The notes beneath the pieces were generated by a model. It was not told the DNA's origin, did not search any database, and worked only from the letters and a program-made list of their open reading frames with translations. A DNA stretch of 64,000 nt from Drosophila miranda. Its lineage: Eukaryota > Arthropoda > Insecta > Diptera > Drosophilidae. Location: positions 30,135,657-30,199,656 of the forward strand of contig NC_046674.1 in assembly GCF_003369915.1 (NCBI RefSeq), written 5' to 3'. The translations under genes were made by a program, and so were the position numbers. Shown here one piece after another: positions 12,614-28,490 of the stretch (the first letter of the stretch is position 1; every line of letters starts with the position of its first letter).

Positions 12614-13796
12614 TAGCTGGCATTCATTCACAGGATATGAGGCAGCACAAATTTGGGGGAAGGCAACGTTAAAGCTTGCTTGGGGTGCGGCGCCTGTTGC
12701 AAGGTGAGGCAGAACAGAGCAGGGCGGGGCACGACACGGCCCAGCAGCCGAGGACAAGCAAAATGTTAAATTTCATTGAGAAAATGGCTGTGCCCCCCAG
12801 TCCCTGCCCCCACGCAGCCCCGACCCCCAGACATTATCTGCAAAGGACACTATGTGCGACATTAGCCTGCGATGCTGCCTTTGCCTCTTCTACTGCTACT
12901 GCCGTTGCTGCCACTGGCCATGCCTCTACTCTGCTATGGCACTCGGCTGCTGCTCTGCCACGACTGCTGCCTGCTGCCTGATGCCTGCGTCAGGCGCTTC
13001 AAGTTGAGCCTGGTTATGGTTTACATTCGAGGCAACAGCATATGGCAAAATCAGTCGCAAACTCGTCTCCAAGCCAAACAGTTCGGAGCGGCTCTGGCCC
13101 CAGCAGCAGCAGCAGCAGCAGATGGAAGCCACAAAAACAGATGGACCCAAACAGAAGTTCTCCATTCTCAAGTCACAAAGTCCAGGACAGAAAAATCCTC
13201 CAACCTTCAATTGTGATTTGAAGCAGAATTGACTTGGCGCCAAAATAAGTTTTTCCCCTATTTTTTTGTGTGTTAAAAGTGCTCAAACAAACAGAGTAAG
13301 TCCTGAATGAATTGAAAGTGAAATAAAAAGTGACATAGAAACTGAAATAGAAAGGGAAATTAAAATTCCTGGAAGCCATCTAGGAGCCTGTTCTACGTGC
13401 GAGTTCCACCATGCAAGTTTTGAGCGTATATGAATCCAAAAACTTGACACGTTGAGCTCGTGCGTGGTGCAGCCAAATCATCGCAGCGTATCCACCAGAA
13501 CTACTCGTAGAGCCGGTATTGAAGATGATGATTTGATCACATAAGTAGCATTTTGGGATTAACCAAAAGCGTTCTCCCTTTGAAGAGTCACCGCAGACTC
13601 TTGGAAGTACGTTTTATTTCCAAGTATATAGGATTCAAATGTTGAGAAATGCTGAAGATGACTATACAAAACGGTCTAAAATAATTTCTCATAATATTTA
13701 GTTCCCGATATCCATAAACAATAGAAATTCAAGCACATATAATATCATATCTACATATATATCTGTGCGTTTAAAGTGACTAAACTTACAATATTA

Positions 13797-13802
13797 TTAT
13801 TA

Positions 13803-13845
<43 letters not shown>

Positions 13846-13860
13846 GTTATTATTATTATA
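13797..13860. repeat. (ATT)n trinucleotide microsatellite
   Basis: An almost uninterrupted run of ATT/TTA units, broken by one short 'atatt' and one 'attgtt' unit. Confidence 0.95.
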
Positions 13861-14486
13861 CGTATACTATATTATATTCACTTTTCTTTTTTCTACGTGT
13901 AGAAAATACTTCAAGCCAAGGACCTCTGAAAGCATCCCCTGCTCATAGTTGAGTTTTTAAGAGAATGCGAAAATTCGAACGTCCCTTAGAGTCCCAGCTC
14001 TATAGTCTTATCAGAGATTTCTCCAACGCTCTTTAGAGCCCAAGCTCTTCCACTTCAAAAAAGGATTCCTTCCCACAATTTGGTCTGTATTTTGGCACAA
14101 TTTTTTTCCGGGGCCTTACTTTCTTGAACTATTATACAAACTTAACCAGAGAACAACCTATACACCATATACATACACGAGCTCTTATTACAGTATTTAT
14201 TTAATAAGGGGACTTCCACGTCTTCCCCACCCACACCGATGTGATGCCTACTTTCAGGGGCAGCCTCAACATTGTTGATGTTGTTCTTCTTATTTTTTTT
14301 TGTTTGTTGTTGAAGTTCGAGACGATGTCATTAGAATACACGAATAAGAATAGGAATACCACCAAAGATGAAGATGCAGATGCAGGGATGGCTGTGGGTA
14401 CGTCTCTAGGGATGTGGCACCCACTGTGTGGCGGAAGCCAGCAACATGTGACGCGTCTGCAGAGGCCATTTACCCGCCGCTTTTGC

Positions 14487-14494
14487 TGACGTCA
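14487..14494. promoter_or_regulatory. Perfect CRE palindrome TGACGTCA (TGACGTCATAG)
   Basis: Third perfect CREB/ATF site, again followed by TAG. Motif evidence only. Confidence 0.4.
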
Positions 14495-14499
14495 TAGTC

Positions 14500-17140
14500 C
14501 GCGTGAGGCCGGATGCTGGCGCTGCCACTGCTTCCGATTCTGCCTCTGGCTGCCATCGGGCTTGCAGACCCAGTAACCCAGTGCCGAGTTGACACGAACT
14601 CTGACCGAAGGCACAGGCGCGAGGCGGAGGACGGGGAGACGAGTATAGAGACCCAGCGAAAAGCACTGACAGAAAAACAGAGGAAAAGGCAAAACAAAAA
14701 GGAAGAAACAAAACGTCTGCACCGTCATTGCCTGGCAGGGGCTGTGTCTGTTTCATAAATTTTTGGGGCATCTATTTTTAAAACAGCCTCGCAACTGCCT
14801 CCCCGCCTGTAGCACTCTCTCTTGCACCCCTTTTCTGGTCTCCCTATACTTTCATTTTTTCGGTTTGCTGGCAGGATTTTTCGCAATCATTTTGTTGTAT
14901 TTTTTTGCTCTCTTCAAAAGGAGAGTACAGCGACTTAGACCACATGTTTGTAACATACAAACGACAGTTTGTGTGTAGATTGTCTGTCAGATTTATCTAG
15001 TCTGTATAAGATTTTGAATCATCCTAAAACAAATAGCTTAAGGTAAGAAAAGGTCCCAAACTGCCATAGCAACTCGTAGGAAAACGGGAAAAAAGTGTAT
15101 ATTTTTTCCAACGACGTTTATTAATTATTATATCCCAAAACATAAGAATATATTCCTTGCAATTCAACAAGTTGTAGTTCGATATGTGTCTCTTTATATA
15201 ACAACCAATTAAGACCTATATAACATTGAAACGCTGCAGGGTATTCAAAGCCTCGGCCTTTCCTCCCTTTCATTGAGTGTCTTCAAGTACTGTGACGTAG
15301 CAAAGAAGGTCGCTGCTCCCTGGACTCTCTCTATGGTCTTGTTGCCTCGTAGATATCTGGCTCTCGGTTTCTCTGCAAAGGACACGTGTGACGCGTTCGC
15401 AGGTATGTACAGGACACGAGTGTACCATGCACTATGGGTAAGTGTGTATTTGACTGGGAATAATTGAGAGGGCGGAGTGTGCACATTACCCCGTTATTGC
15501 ATGAATATTGATTGAAATCAACTTGGACAAGTGCTCCCAGTACTCACTGTACTCCCAGGCTGACAGCAGGGCCTTGTGTGTGTGGGGCCTTGTGTGGAGC
15601 AGCGGTGGCAACTATATGAATTCTATGGCAGACAACAACAATCACAGCTCAATGTAAACTTTATATTATGTTCAAATTTCTTTCGGCTTAATTAAATATT
15701 CAATTCAATTCAATTACTCAAGCAAAGACGGCAAAAGCAACAAGCAACGATCTGTGTTCCGATTCGATCTTCTCTTTTCATTTGTTCTTCTGTTTTTCTT
15801 TTTTTAATTTTCCTTAGTCATTCCACTAAAACACATCTGCAATCTTGAATTTCCTCTTCGAATAATTTCTTTGCAACCACAATTTATAACCCATATCTTT
15901 TCAAATTCAAAGAGTAGTCTTCTTAATCTCCAATTACTCTATAACTTTCTCCACTAATAATTTCTTTTTACAATTATACACAAAGTTTAGTTTTTTTTAT
16001 CATCCAGTTCATTGTAAATATGTACAATCTACAAGTTTCCACGAGTCCCTTTTCTCTCTTTTTTTCAAATACAATTTATAATGGTCTTTAAACAAATACA
16101 ATATTTTGCACAAAAGACTATATCTTTTTATTATAATTTTTTTGTAAAGAATATAACCATAACCATAGCCATTATGTTTTTTTAAAGAATATAACCATAA
16201 CCGATTGCCTTATAGATACATTCCTCAGCATACGACTAATTCCATCTCTTTTCAAATACAATCTACAGCCTTCCAAAACTATTAAACTCGATTTATATTT
16301 ATTTAATTCTCGTTTTATTGACCAAATCTTATCTCTTTCCTAAGAACATCCATAGCCCTCATAAAATTCCATCTATATTTGTCTGCTTGGGGTTTTCCTC
16401 TGAATTTGCTTGCTTTTGAAGCATACCAACAGGGGCCGGCCGCATTGCAACATTGGAGATAGTGAGTGATTCTGGCCAAAATCAATTTTTCAAAAATTGT
16501 TCAAATTATATAGTTTTAACCGCCACATATATGAAAAACACATTGATATTAAATGTTAACAGCGGGAACCACTGTTCACTGGTCAGCTGATCTCTAGCTA
16601 GAAGCTTATTCTGTTAACACTGAAATTTGTTCTTGCAACTTTAAAGTACTATAAGGTTTAAAATTAAACAATTTAAGAAAAAATTGTACAATGCAGTTTC
16701 ATCATAGGGTTTTTTAATAAGTTTTTTGGCTTCGCACAGTAGAAATTGGTCTCATATTTTTTGGAAATGTTTAATAGCTTAACGAGTATATTTTTGTAAT
16801 GAAATTGAGTCCTTGAAGATGTGTACACAATGAGTCCAACCTATTCAAAGCATAAGATTTAATTTTTGTTAAAATTCATTATATATTAAAGGGCTCTTTT
16901 GCTCACTTTCTCTAATATTGAATAGTTTAGGCCAAATCAAAGGGTTTCAAATTCAGAGTTGATTACCATGTTGAACGCAGTGACGACATAAAATGAAAAT
17001 GATCAAGCCACATTGCGAAAAGAAAGCATGCCGATTGGCTGAGCTCTTACACAATTTGACAAATTGCAAACAAAATAGGACCCGTTGGGCGGCTGGCATT
17101 GCCTGTCTAAAAGTGCTAAGCGCAAAGAAAAGGAGCTGCA
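14500..17140. other. Noncoding stretch, no gene recognised
   Basis: AT-rich spacer. 15700-16400 is notably pyrimidine-rich on the + strand. A 19 bp word, AAAGAATATAACCATAACC, is directly repeated at 16146 and 16184. No coding exon is supported. Confidence 0.5.
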
Positions 17141-17146
17141 GAGCGG

Positions 17147-17154
17147 TATATAAG
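17147..17154 (+). promoter_or_regulatory. Possible TATA box (TATATAAG)
   Basis: TATATAAG lies between GCGG and CCGC in a GC-richer context. No strong initiator follows at the expected distance (only 'attcaag' near 17176), and no substantial ORF lies downstream before the INE-1-like element at 17735. A weak candidate. Confidence 0.3.
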
Positions 17155-17734
17155 CCGCGAAACGTAAAATTACTAATTCAAGCAGCGAGCGCAGCTGCGT
17201 AAAGCCACGGGCAACTCGACCTTGCATATGTTCTAAAAGTGTTGGCCATAAGTCCAGAAAAATCCAAATCCGCTCGAAAGACTTTGAGCCAGCCGCCAGA
17301 CAGCTCCAAAATGCCTGGTAACTAGGCACTATCTCTCCTTTCGGACCAGGGTTTTGACAAAGCGACAATATTGTTCAATTATTAATTAAACAAAAAACAA
17401 TATGTATCCACTACACAAGTACGTTGCTAATCAGAAAAAAATCTGTTATCAAGCGATAGCTTAAATAGTTCAGACAGAGTTAAAGAGGATCAGAGGGCCC
17501 AGCGGATTAGTTTCGATGAGCTTTCCGACGATCAATTTAAATTTTCGTGGGATTAACAAAAGGTGTGAAAGTAAACATATTATTAAAAATAATACTAATT
17601 TTTGTTTATTTCAAATTATTTGTAAGGCGTGCCACGCCCAATGTTACTAATTATAACCTTCTACACATGTTCCTAAACTTTAAGCTTGGAAGCAATATGA
17701 GCTGCAAATTGAAATGCAATTTCCAAATTTAAAA

Positions 17735-18720
17735 CGAGGGGGAACGTTGTGAGTTGCTGCGGAGACCGCAACTCTACATTTATACCCGATACTAAGTCAG
17801 TATGGCTCTCCACCGGCAGACGCCGCTAATATTAAACGACACGACAAAGAGTGCGTGCGAGAGAGACAGAAAATCAGTCTGAGCGTGACGTCGGGCGCTG
17901 CGTAACAACTGCAAATTGATTTGTTCCTATTGGCTATAAAAATGATCCGATCTGATCCAGATTCAGGAATCTGATAGATATGGTCATTATCTATGATTCT
18001 GCGTTTTTAGTTTTCTCGAATGTGCAATATTGTGGATGCAACAGATTTTCGTCTTTTGTGTGGGCGGAAGGGGGTGGGGCGAAATTTTGAAACAAACTCG
18101 TCTCGGTCCGATATATTAGGAGTGTGGATACCAAATTTGGTTGCTCTAGCTTTTGTAGTCTCTGAGATCTAGGCGCTAATGTTTTACTCTAAGCAAAGCC
18201 GCCAATGCTACGTGTGTGTTAGAGAGAGACAGGGCGAGAAAAAATGAAATTGTTTTCTTGATGCTGGCTATAATAATAATACGATCCAATTCAGATTCCG
18301 CAGTCTTAAAGATATGGTCATTCTCTACAATTCTACGTTTTTGGTTTTTCTCATATCTTTAAAATTGTGGATGCCACAGATTTTCGTCCTTTGTGGGGGC
18401 GGAAGTGGGCGGGGCGAAGTTTTGAAATATTTTTGTAGCAGTGACATATGACAGAAGTCTGGATCCAAAACATCGTTGCTCTAGCTCTTATAGTCTTTGA
18501 GCACTAGGCGCTGAAGGGGACGGACAGACGGACGGACGGACAGACGGACAGACGGACGGACGGACAGACAGACAGGGCTCAATCGACTCGGCTATTGATG
18601 CTGATCAAGAATATATATACTTTATGGGGTCGGAAACGATTCCTTCTGGACGTTACACACATCCACTTTTACCACAAATCTAATATACCCCAATACTCAT
18701 TTTGAGTATCGGGTATAAAA
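17735..18720 (+). mobile_element. INE-1/SGM-like element, near full length
   Basis: Begins with 'cgagggggaacgttgtgag' and 'gcggagaccgcaactctac', then 'tatacccgatactaagtca', and ends with 'gagtatcgggtataaaa'. It carries the family's internal blocks: 'ttggttgctctagctttt', 'gcggggcgaag', a GACG/GACA tetranucleotide tract at about 18518-18568, 'actcggctattgatgctga', and 'tactttatggggtcggaaac'. No ORF is expected in this nonautonomous, Helitron-related family. Its closest relative in the window is the inverted copy at 36380-37484. Confidence 0.85.
18516..18572. repeat. GACG/GACA tetranucleotide tract inside the INE-1-like element
   Basis: About fourteen consecutive GACG or GACA units. Such tracts are the usual length-variable core of this element family. 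The inverted copy has a shorter tract near 36530-36560. Confidence 0.85.
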
Positions 18721-19890
18721 AGGAGCTGCCACGTCCATTTTTTTAAAGTGCCTTCTTCTTAATATTATAAACTCATATCAAAAAACTAAACCAAAAATAT
18801 CTTTTAGTTTGGAAGAGTATTAATTATTGCCACTAAAGTTGGGAAAATTTCCCATAGTGCATTGGTTGGAAAGCAATGACTTATGTATATGTATGTATAT
18901 GTATGTGGAAAATGCTTTAGAAATTATGGTTTCCCCAAGACGGCAATCGACTGATCGCCTCCGATGGCCTGCTTGCCGCAGACAATCTGTCACTTGATAC
19001 GCGCTGCTTAAGCTCTAGGTTTGGTGTTACCTTTACCGTTACCTTTGTTGAGATTCCCCATACTCACACACCCACCCACTCCTACACACACACACACACG
19101 TACGAATCCACACGCACAGAAAGAAACACCCCACCCTCAACCCGTGGTAGAGCTCCCTTGTACGGGCGCTGGCCAACGAAGCATTCCAAGCCCCGGGACC
19201 GAACTGGACCGGACCTCCTGCGCCCCTGGGGATGCCATACAAGTGCGGGGGCAGAGCAGGTGGAAAAATGTTATTTAATTTTTGTAACGCCCTCGTGTAA
19301 TGGTGAATGGGAGATGGGGGATGAACAGCATGGGGTTTCCTCAGTGATTGTGTGTGTTCCCCACGCTCGCTGCTAGCCATTCCAGTTGCAGGTGCATATC
19401 TCCATACGGATCATATTTCCAATTGGGCTTCGGCTTCAGCTTTGGCTCTGGATCTGGCTCTGGCTGGCTTTGCCTTTGGTCAAAGTGTCAAGCACCCCGT
19501 GGGGCGGCAGTGTCGGGGCACAAAACCTGCCTCAATGTCTGGCTGTCTGTAGCACTTTTGGAAATGTGCCGCGTTCTTTTTTTTTTACTTCGATTGACTT
19601 CTGCCGCTCAGCTGCTCCTGCCGGTGCTGCTGCTGCTACTTCTGCTTTTCCTTTGTAGGTTTTCAAAGAGGACGGCCCCTGAAAGTAGGCAGCAGTTTTT
19701 CCGTTCCGATTGGGACACACACAGACACCAAGAGGCCCTAACAATATTACACGCACACATGTAAGTCTTCGTCCGTCCGTGTTTTTTGTTGCAGTTGAAA
19801 AAACTTAAACAAGTCCGAGGGATGCGACGACGCAGTCGGCAACGGCAGCAGCAGCAGCGTCGACAGCGGCAGCGTGACAGTGGTTCCAAC
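18721..19890. other. Noncoding stretch upstream of the 19.9 kb promoter
   Basis: Contains (CA)n near 19086-19100 and GC-rich patches whose several overlapping frames look alike in quality. No coding exon is supported. It could contain regulatory DNA of the TATA promoter just downstream. Confidence 0.4.
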
Positions 19891-19896
19891 TGCAAC

Positions 19897-19933
19897 TATA
19901 AAAGCCGTGCGACAGCCAGAACAATGTCTCAGT
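19897..19933 (+). promoter_or_regulatory. TATA box plus initiator core promoter
   Basis: TATAAAAG at 19897-19904 is followed by a TCAGTG initiator-like word with its A at 19931, 34 bp after the first T, close to the normal TATA-to-start spacing in flies. Downstream sequence to 20100 looks like a 5' leader (AC-rich, CAGCAGCAGC). No coding exon of known type follows within 1 kb, so the product is unknown. Confidence 0.5.
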
Positions 19934-20102
19934 GAAACACCGTTAATTAAGCGACAACCATCCGGAAGAGCAGCACCCTCCAGCAGCAGCCACAGCCAGA
20001 GACATAGAGCCAATCCCTGGTCAATTCCTGACAGGACAGCTCCCAACAGAGCCTCTTACATTTTTTTTTAAGTTTTCTGTGTGTGTTTGAAGTGCTATAA
20101 GG

Positions 20103-20204
20103 ATGTCCCGGAAGGCCGAAATATTATCAATTAACGTAGCGGCGATTAAATTGGACTTGCAAAAAGGAAAAAGGAAGCACACGTATATTCAAAAACGTAT
20201 TTAA
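20103..20204 (+). CDS. Candidate 33-codon small ORF in the 19.9 kb transcript
   Basis: This ATG lies about 170 nt after the predicted start site. The frame reads MSRKAEILSINVAAIKL and continues with a lysine/arginine-rich tail (QKGKRKH) to a TAA. It has an acceptable fly context (aaggATG). The peptide is basic, with no signal peptide or membrane segment. It is too short to separate from chance: the leader contains other ATGs, and it may simply be a first exon or upstream ORF. I do not recognise it. Confidence 0.2.
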   Translation: MSRKAEILSINVAAIKLDLQKGKRKHTYIQKRI

Positions 20205-20209
20205 ATTGA

Positions 20210-21400
20210 TTGATTTAAATAAAAAAGAAGCGAGGAACAGCTGGCGGAGGCCCCATCCCAAACCGCAGCCGGCATTCTGGAAATCAAATATTCAAAACGT
20301 GCTCAGCCCCTGCCCTCAGAGACCAATTACCGATGGGAGAGCGAGTTGGGAACTTGATGGCGCTAACCCCATAACTAGCCTGGAACTTTGAACATATGTT
20401 GGGGTCATCATCATCATTTATTCATTCAACATTCGGCAAAATCCCCGTTTCCCAATTGCCAGTCCCCAAACCTGCTCCCAAGCCAACTCCCACTCGCAAT
20501 CCCCAAACTTATTTCCATTTCAATTCCCAGTGATTCAGTGCATATGTAATTTAGCTCGATCGGTACTTATTGCAGCTGCTGGCCACTGCACAAGATTAGA
20601 TTTAAGACTCTTGTGCGTGTGACAGCGGCTATTGTAAGAGGCCATATAAGCATCAAAACTAAACAAACAAAAAAGGAAATTGAACGCCTAATGCAATCGA
20701 TGAGTGTTGGGTTGCTTCAGTTTCATTCCAAACGAGGTGCATAAAGTGCCCAATGGGAAGCCATACAAAGGCATTTGACAATTTTGCCTACTTTCCATCC
20801 CACAAATCCCAACAATTTTAAAAAAGTCTGGCGCATTGGCCTTGCAAATGCAATGAAACCGTAACGAACTAATCGAATTAACGCGACGACTCAAACATTT
20901 CGATAATTTTTCTATTAGATCGTGGTAGTTTGAAGATAACGCCTCTTTCGATAATTGTGCTTTTGCTGTCTTCAGGCTTATATTTCGTGATTCTTACCAC
21001 CTTTCGGAATCTTTAAAAATATAGACTATATGAAATATAGAAAAGACGAAAGAAAACATGTTAAGCAAGCGCATCCACAGGCGAATTCGTTCGTCGAACA
21101 AATTTATTCGTTTCGATTTTTGAAAGACGAGACGCTTTAGTTGATTTACTCTCTACTCATGATTGCGTTGTGTGCAAACGGGGTATTACTCTTGTTATTT
21201 CGAAACGGTCACACTGTCTCTAATATTACAAATTACGCAGAAATAAAAAAAAAACACTATTAAAATAAAAAAAGGCAAAAAACTGTACAAGGCAGGCATA
21301 AAGATGCTTATTTGCATCAAGATGCAGCCTATTAAGTAAGGGGAAGGATGGAAAAAGTGTTCTGGTTGTGCGAGTAAGTTTGTTGTGCATCATACTATGA
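20210..21400. other. Noncoding stretch before the GWNDPP gene
   Basis: No gene recognised. AT-rich with scattered CCCCA-rich words near 20440-20510. The right end runs into the promoter of the next gene. Confidence 0.5.
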
Positions 21401-21421
21401 TAGACAGACCCAACAAATTGC

Positions 21422-21429
21422 TATCGATA
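21422..21429. promoter_or_regulatory. DRE (TATCGATA), likely promoter element of the GWNDPP gene
   Basis: TATCGATA is the core DNA-replication-related element bound by DREF, common in housekeeping fly promoters. It sits 73 bp upstream of the chosen start codon, which argues that the ATG at 21385 (in frame but upstream of the DRE) is not the real start. Confidence 0.6.
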
Positions 21430-21501
21430 GACTACACATTTTCCACAACATTACAGACAAAAATCTATCAAAAAGTCCAGGAAAAAACATATTCAACAAT
21501 A

Positions 21502-22126
21502 ATGAATAACTCGAACGGGTCCGAACCACGACGGCAGGGGCCACCAGCAGCGGCTGTGTCGCCCCGAGTGACTCAGTCGTTGGCGCAGTTTGATGCGGAG
21601 ATTGAGGAACAATTACGACGACAAGTGCGCGTCCAACAGCCACCGCTGCCAGTTGGACCGAGCGTGGTGCCCAATGGTGCCTTTCCTGGTAAGAAATCGA
21701 GCGATGATCGATTCAACTTGCAGCAGGTCCTAATCCTCCACCCCGACAGGCTCCCTCACACCTGGGTGGAACGACCCACCACTACTGAACCACGACTCGG
21801 TTCTGGGTAATGCCAACAGTCGGCGGCCACGCATAGATCCACGTCGTCGCGCGCCCTACCCCATCGAGGGCAATTCAGGACTCTTTTTCCCAAACCCGGA
21901 GGCAGGCGGTGCTGAGCCCTCTTCTCGCCCAACAGCCATGGTAATGCCGCGTCAGCTGCCACTGCCCCCTGACGCAACCAATGGCGCTGCACACCACGAG
22001 CCCGATGAGGGTACAGTACCAACCCGTGGACGGCCCGCATCAGGCAATGCCGCGTCCAGAGTGCCCACAGCCGTGGTGCCACCTCGCATGAAGAAACCCA
22101 ATCATGCAAATTTACCACACTTTTAG
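21502..22126 (+). CDS. Small proline-rich protein with an SRA1/Sec31-type GWNDPP motif
   Basis: Two exons, 21502-21688 and 21750-22126, joined across a 61 bp intron (donor G|GTAAGA, acceptor CCGACAG|G, phase 1), give 187 residues. The start chosen is the ATG reading MNNSNGSEPRR; an upstream in-frame ATG lies before a DRE and is probably promoter. Residues 68-73 read GWNDPP, preceded by a Leu-Thr-Pro, which is the short conserved signature shared by SRA1 (steroid receptor RNA activator protein) and Sec31. The rest is rich in Pro, Arg and Ala and looks disordered (for example RRPRIDPRRRAPYP and a PPRMKKPNHANLPHF end). The C-terminal helical SRA1 domain is not evident, so function is unknown. 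It is convergent with sni, 303 bp away. The ORF and splice are well supported; the family link is moderate. Confidence 0.75.
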
Positions 22127-22354
22127 ATCGTAATCAATTGATGTATCATAGAAATTTCAAATTCTTGTGTGTAAGCATTCGCAAACTGCGGTAGAATGCA
22201 TTTAGGGATTACACATACGTCGTTAAACTCCCGTTTCCGACACCTCCCCAGGACCTACGTCAGGATGACACATCAATACTCCCTTCTGTAATCCAGTAGA
22301 ATGCACGTAAAAATATACAACTCTAATCATACACTAACGCTGTCTTCCCTTTAC

Positions 22355-22360
22355 TTTATT
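22355..22360 (-). terminator. Polyadenylation signal for sni
   Basis: AATAAA on the minus strand, 70 bp past the sni stop codon, the right distance for a short fly 3' UTR. Confidence 0.6.
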
Positions 22361-23109
22361 TAACAGCTATTAACAACAACAATAAGGGTCAACAAGGGAT
22401 ATAACATGCAAAGGCACTATCACCGGTCATCACCAGGGCAGCTGAGAGCCATCGTAGTTCATGAAGCCACCGTTGTGCTGTTCGTTCAGTTTGCAGAGGG
22501 TCTGGATTATTTGGTTGGTGCTCGTGGGCACGTCCAAGGGGGCGCTGCTGCCGCCCATGTCGGTGCGCACCCAGCCGGGATGCAGGCTGATGCAGAGGAT
22601 TTTCTGCGGATACAAGTCGATGCTCAGCGACTTGGTGGCCGCGTTCAAGGCGGACTTTGATGTACGGTAGCCATACATGCCGCCATCCGTGTTTGACCCA
22701 ATAGAGCCCAGCACGGAGCTCATGTTGATGATAGCGGCCCGACTTACGCCCATGGGTTCGCTGCCGTTCGCCTCGGAAGCCTTCTTAAGCAGCGGCAGAC
22801 AGGCCTTGGCCAGCATGATGGGCACCACGGTGTTGGTGTGCAGGGTATCTAGGATGTCCTGTGGCCTGGTGGCACCAATGCGCACAGACTTGGGGGCCAC
22901 CCCAGCGTTGTTGAAGAGCACATTGAGGCCTGCACCCTTGGTTACGACCTCGATCTCGCCGATCAGTTTCTCATAAGCATCGAAGTTTTTCAAATCTGCA
23001 AGAATTGTTTTTGTATTGTTTGTGGAATGTTCCAGACTATGGCGACTGTCCTCTCACCGATCTCCAAGATGTGTATGTTCGAGTGCTTCTTGGCCAGATC
23101 CTCCAGTTC

Positions 23110-24190
23110 CTTTAAAGCGAAAACATTAGAAGAAGTTTATTATCTTGCTAAGGGCTGCTAATGGTAGATACCAGTTTACAGATGTAACGCTATCGAGATT
23201 TATATGGACATACATGAATAGGTCAAAGACATTTTAATCCGAGAAGAAATCATTGTTCAAATCCGCTTGAAAAACATAACTTTAACATAAATTGAAGGAA
23301 ATATGGTATACAAATGTCCATAACCTAGATGAAGTCGGTTCACAAACGATGAGTGTTCAAGCTACATGCAAGTATGATAGGGATGTAAGGATATGGTGTT
23401 TTAACAAAATGGCCCAATAGTCTTGATATGATATGCCAGTTCAATGCAACCAAGAAATCTAAAGCAAACGATAATGAAAACATTCAAAGCGCTGCTGAAA
23501 ATAAAGCAATTTCTAAAACTTCCAGGTCACCTACTCAATCAGTATGATGGTTTTCTCGTTCTTTTCCTTATCTTTTAGGACCACATCCTTTTTATGTGCA
23601 AGGGATTACGTTTACATCCTTGTCACTCATTCTCTTTCAAACAATTTCTCATTGTCGAGCACCAAGCGTATTCAGCCGATAGTATTGATAGCCGTTTCAT
23701 CAGAACAATTTCCCTACAACAATGAGATTTCATACACATTTAATTTACGTTTTTTACCGTTGGAAACATCCAATTTGTATAGACAACATTCTGCATAAAT
23801 CGTGCTGTCAAGCTTCACTAAATTCTCTTTCGAAAAATTCCACTTTGGGGCTTTCGATTTTTATCGCATGTATGTATATATATTTTACATGTAGCAAATG
23901 TGTCGAAGCTATTGTTGTTTGCAACATTGCCGAAGTTGATTTTGCAATAAATTTGCGAGGTGAATTTCTCACTGAAGAAGGTCTCCTTTGGGGTGTACCA
24001 GTCCAGTTGTAAGGTGTTCACCACAGATTGAGAAATGAGCATTCCACCCTTGGAAAAAAGTTTTTGTCATCCTTGGCTCCAATGAATGCAGAAAGAACGA
24101 TATTCGAAACGACTTGGAAATTCTAATTTTTCTCTAACTTATCGATGGTCGAAAAAACCATAGATCTATCGCTCAAATTTTAAAACCATC
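23110..24190. other. Most of sni intron 1, no separate gene seen
   Basis: AT-rich intronic sequence with short chance frames and no coding-like codon pattern. Its upstream part, from about 24140, is the promoter of cytosolic Trxr-1. Confidence 0.6.
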
Positions 24191-24425
24191 GATATTATCG
24201 ATAGTACCAGCGATGTTTTTGCAGCCCTAAACACTAGTACAAAAGCTATTGCAAAAAGGCTTGCGCCGCTTATTTCCCATTTGCGTTTCGCTGTCAAGAG
24301 TGATAGATAGATCTTAATAACTGCTATTTCTTCCGCAATCTTAAGGTATTATTTTGCGTGCACGTCTTTTGCTGATCCTGTCCCTTGGCCTGAATTATTT
24401 GGACAATCTAACGACGATACAAAAA
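24135..24425 (+). promoter_or_regulatory. Promoter and leader of the cytosolic Trxr-1 transcript, with DRE
   Basis: A perfect DRE (TATCGATA) is at 24196-24203, with partial ATCGAT words at about 24142 and 24188. The leader runs to the ATG at 24426. The cluster of CGATA-type sites suggests DREF/BEAF control of a housekeeping gene. This promoter lies within sni intron 1 on the opposite strand. Confidence 0.6.

Positions 24426-28490
<4,065 letters not shown>

Noticed and set aside
21385..21501. Upstream in-frame ATG extending the GWNDPP protein by 39 residues
   Set aside because: It lies upstream of the DRE in what reads as promoter and leader; its residues do not look like the rest of the protein.
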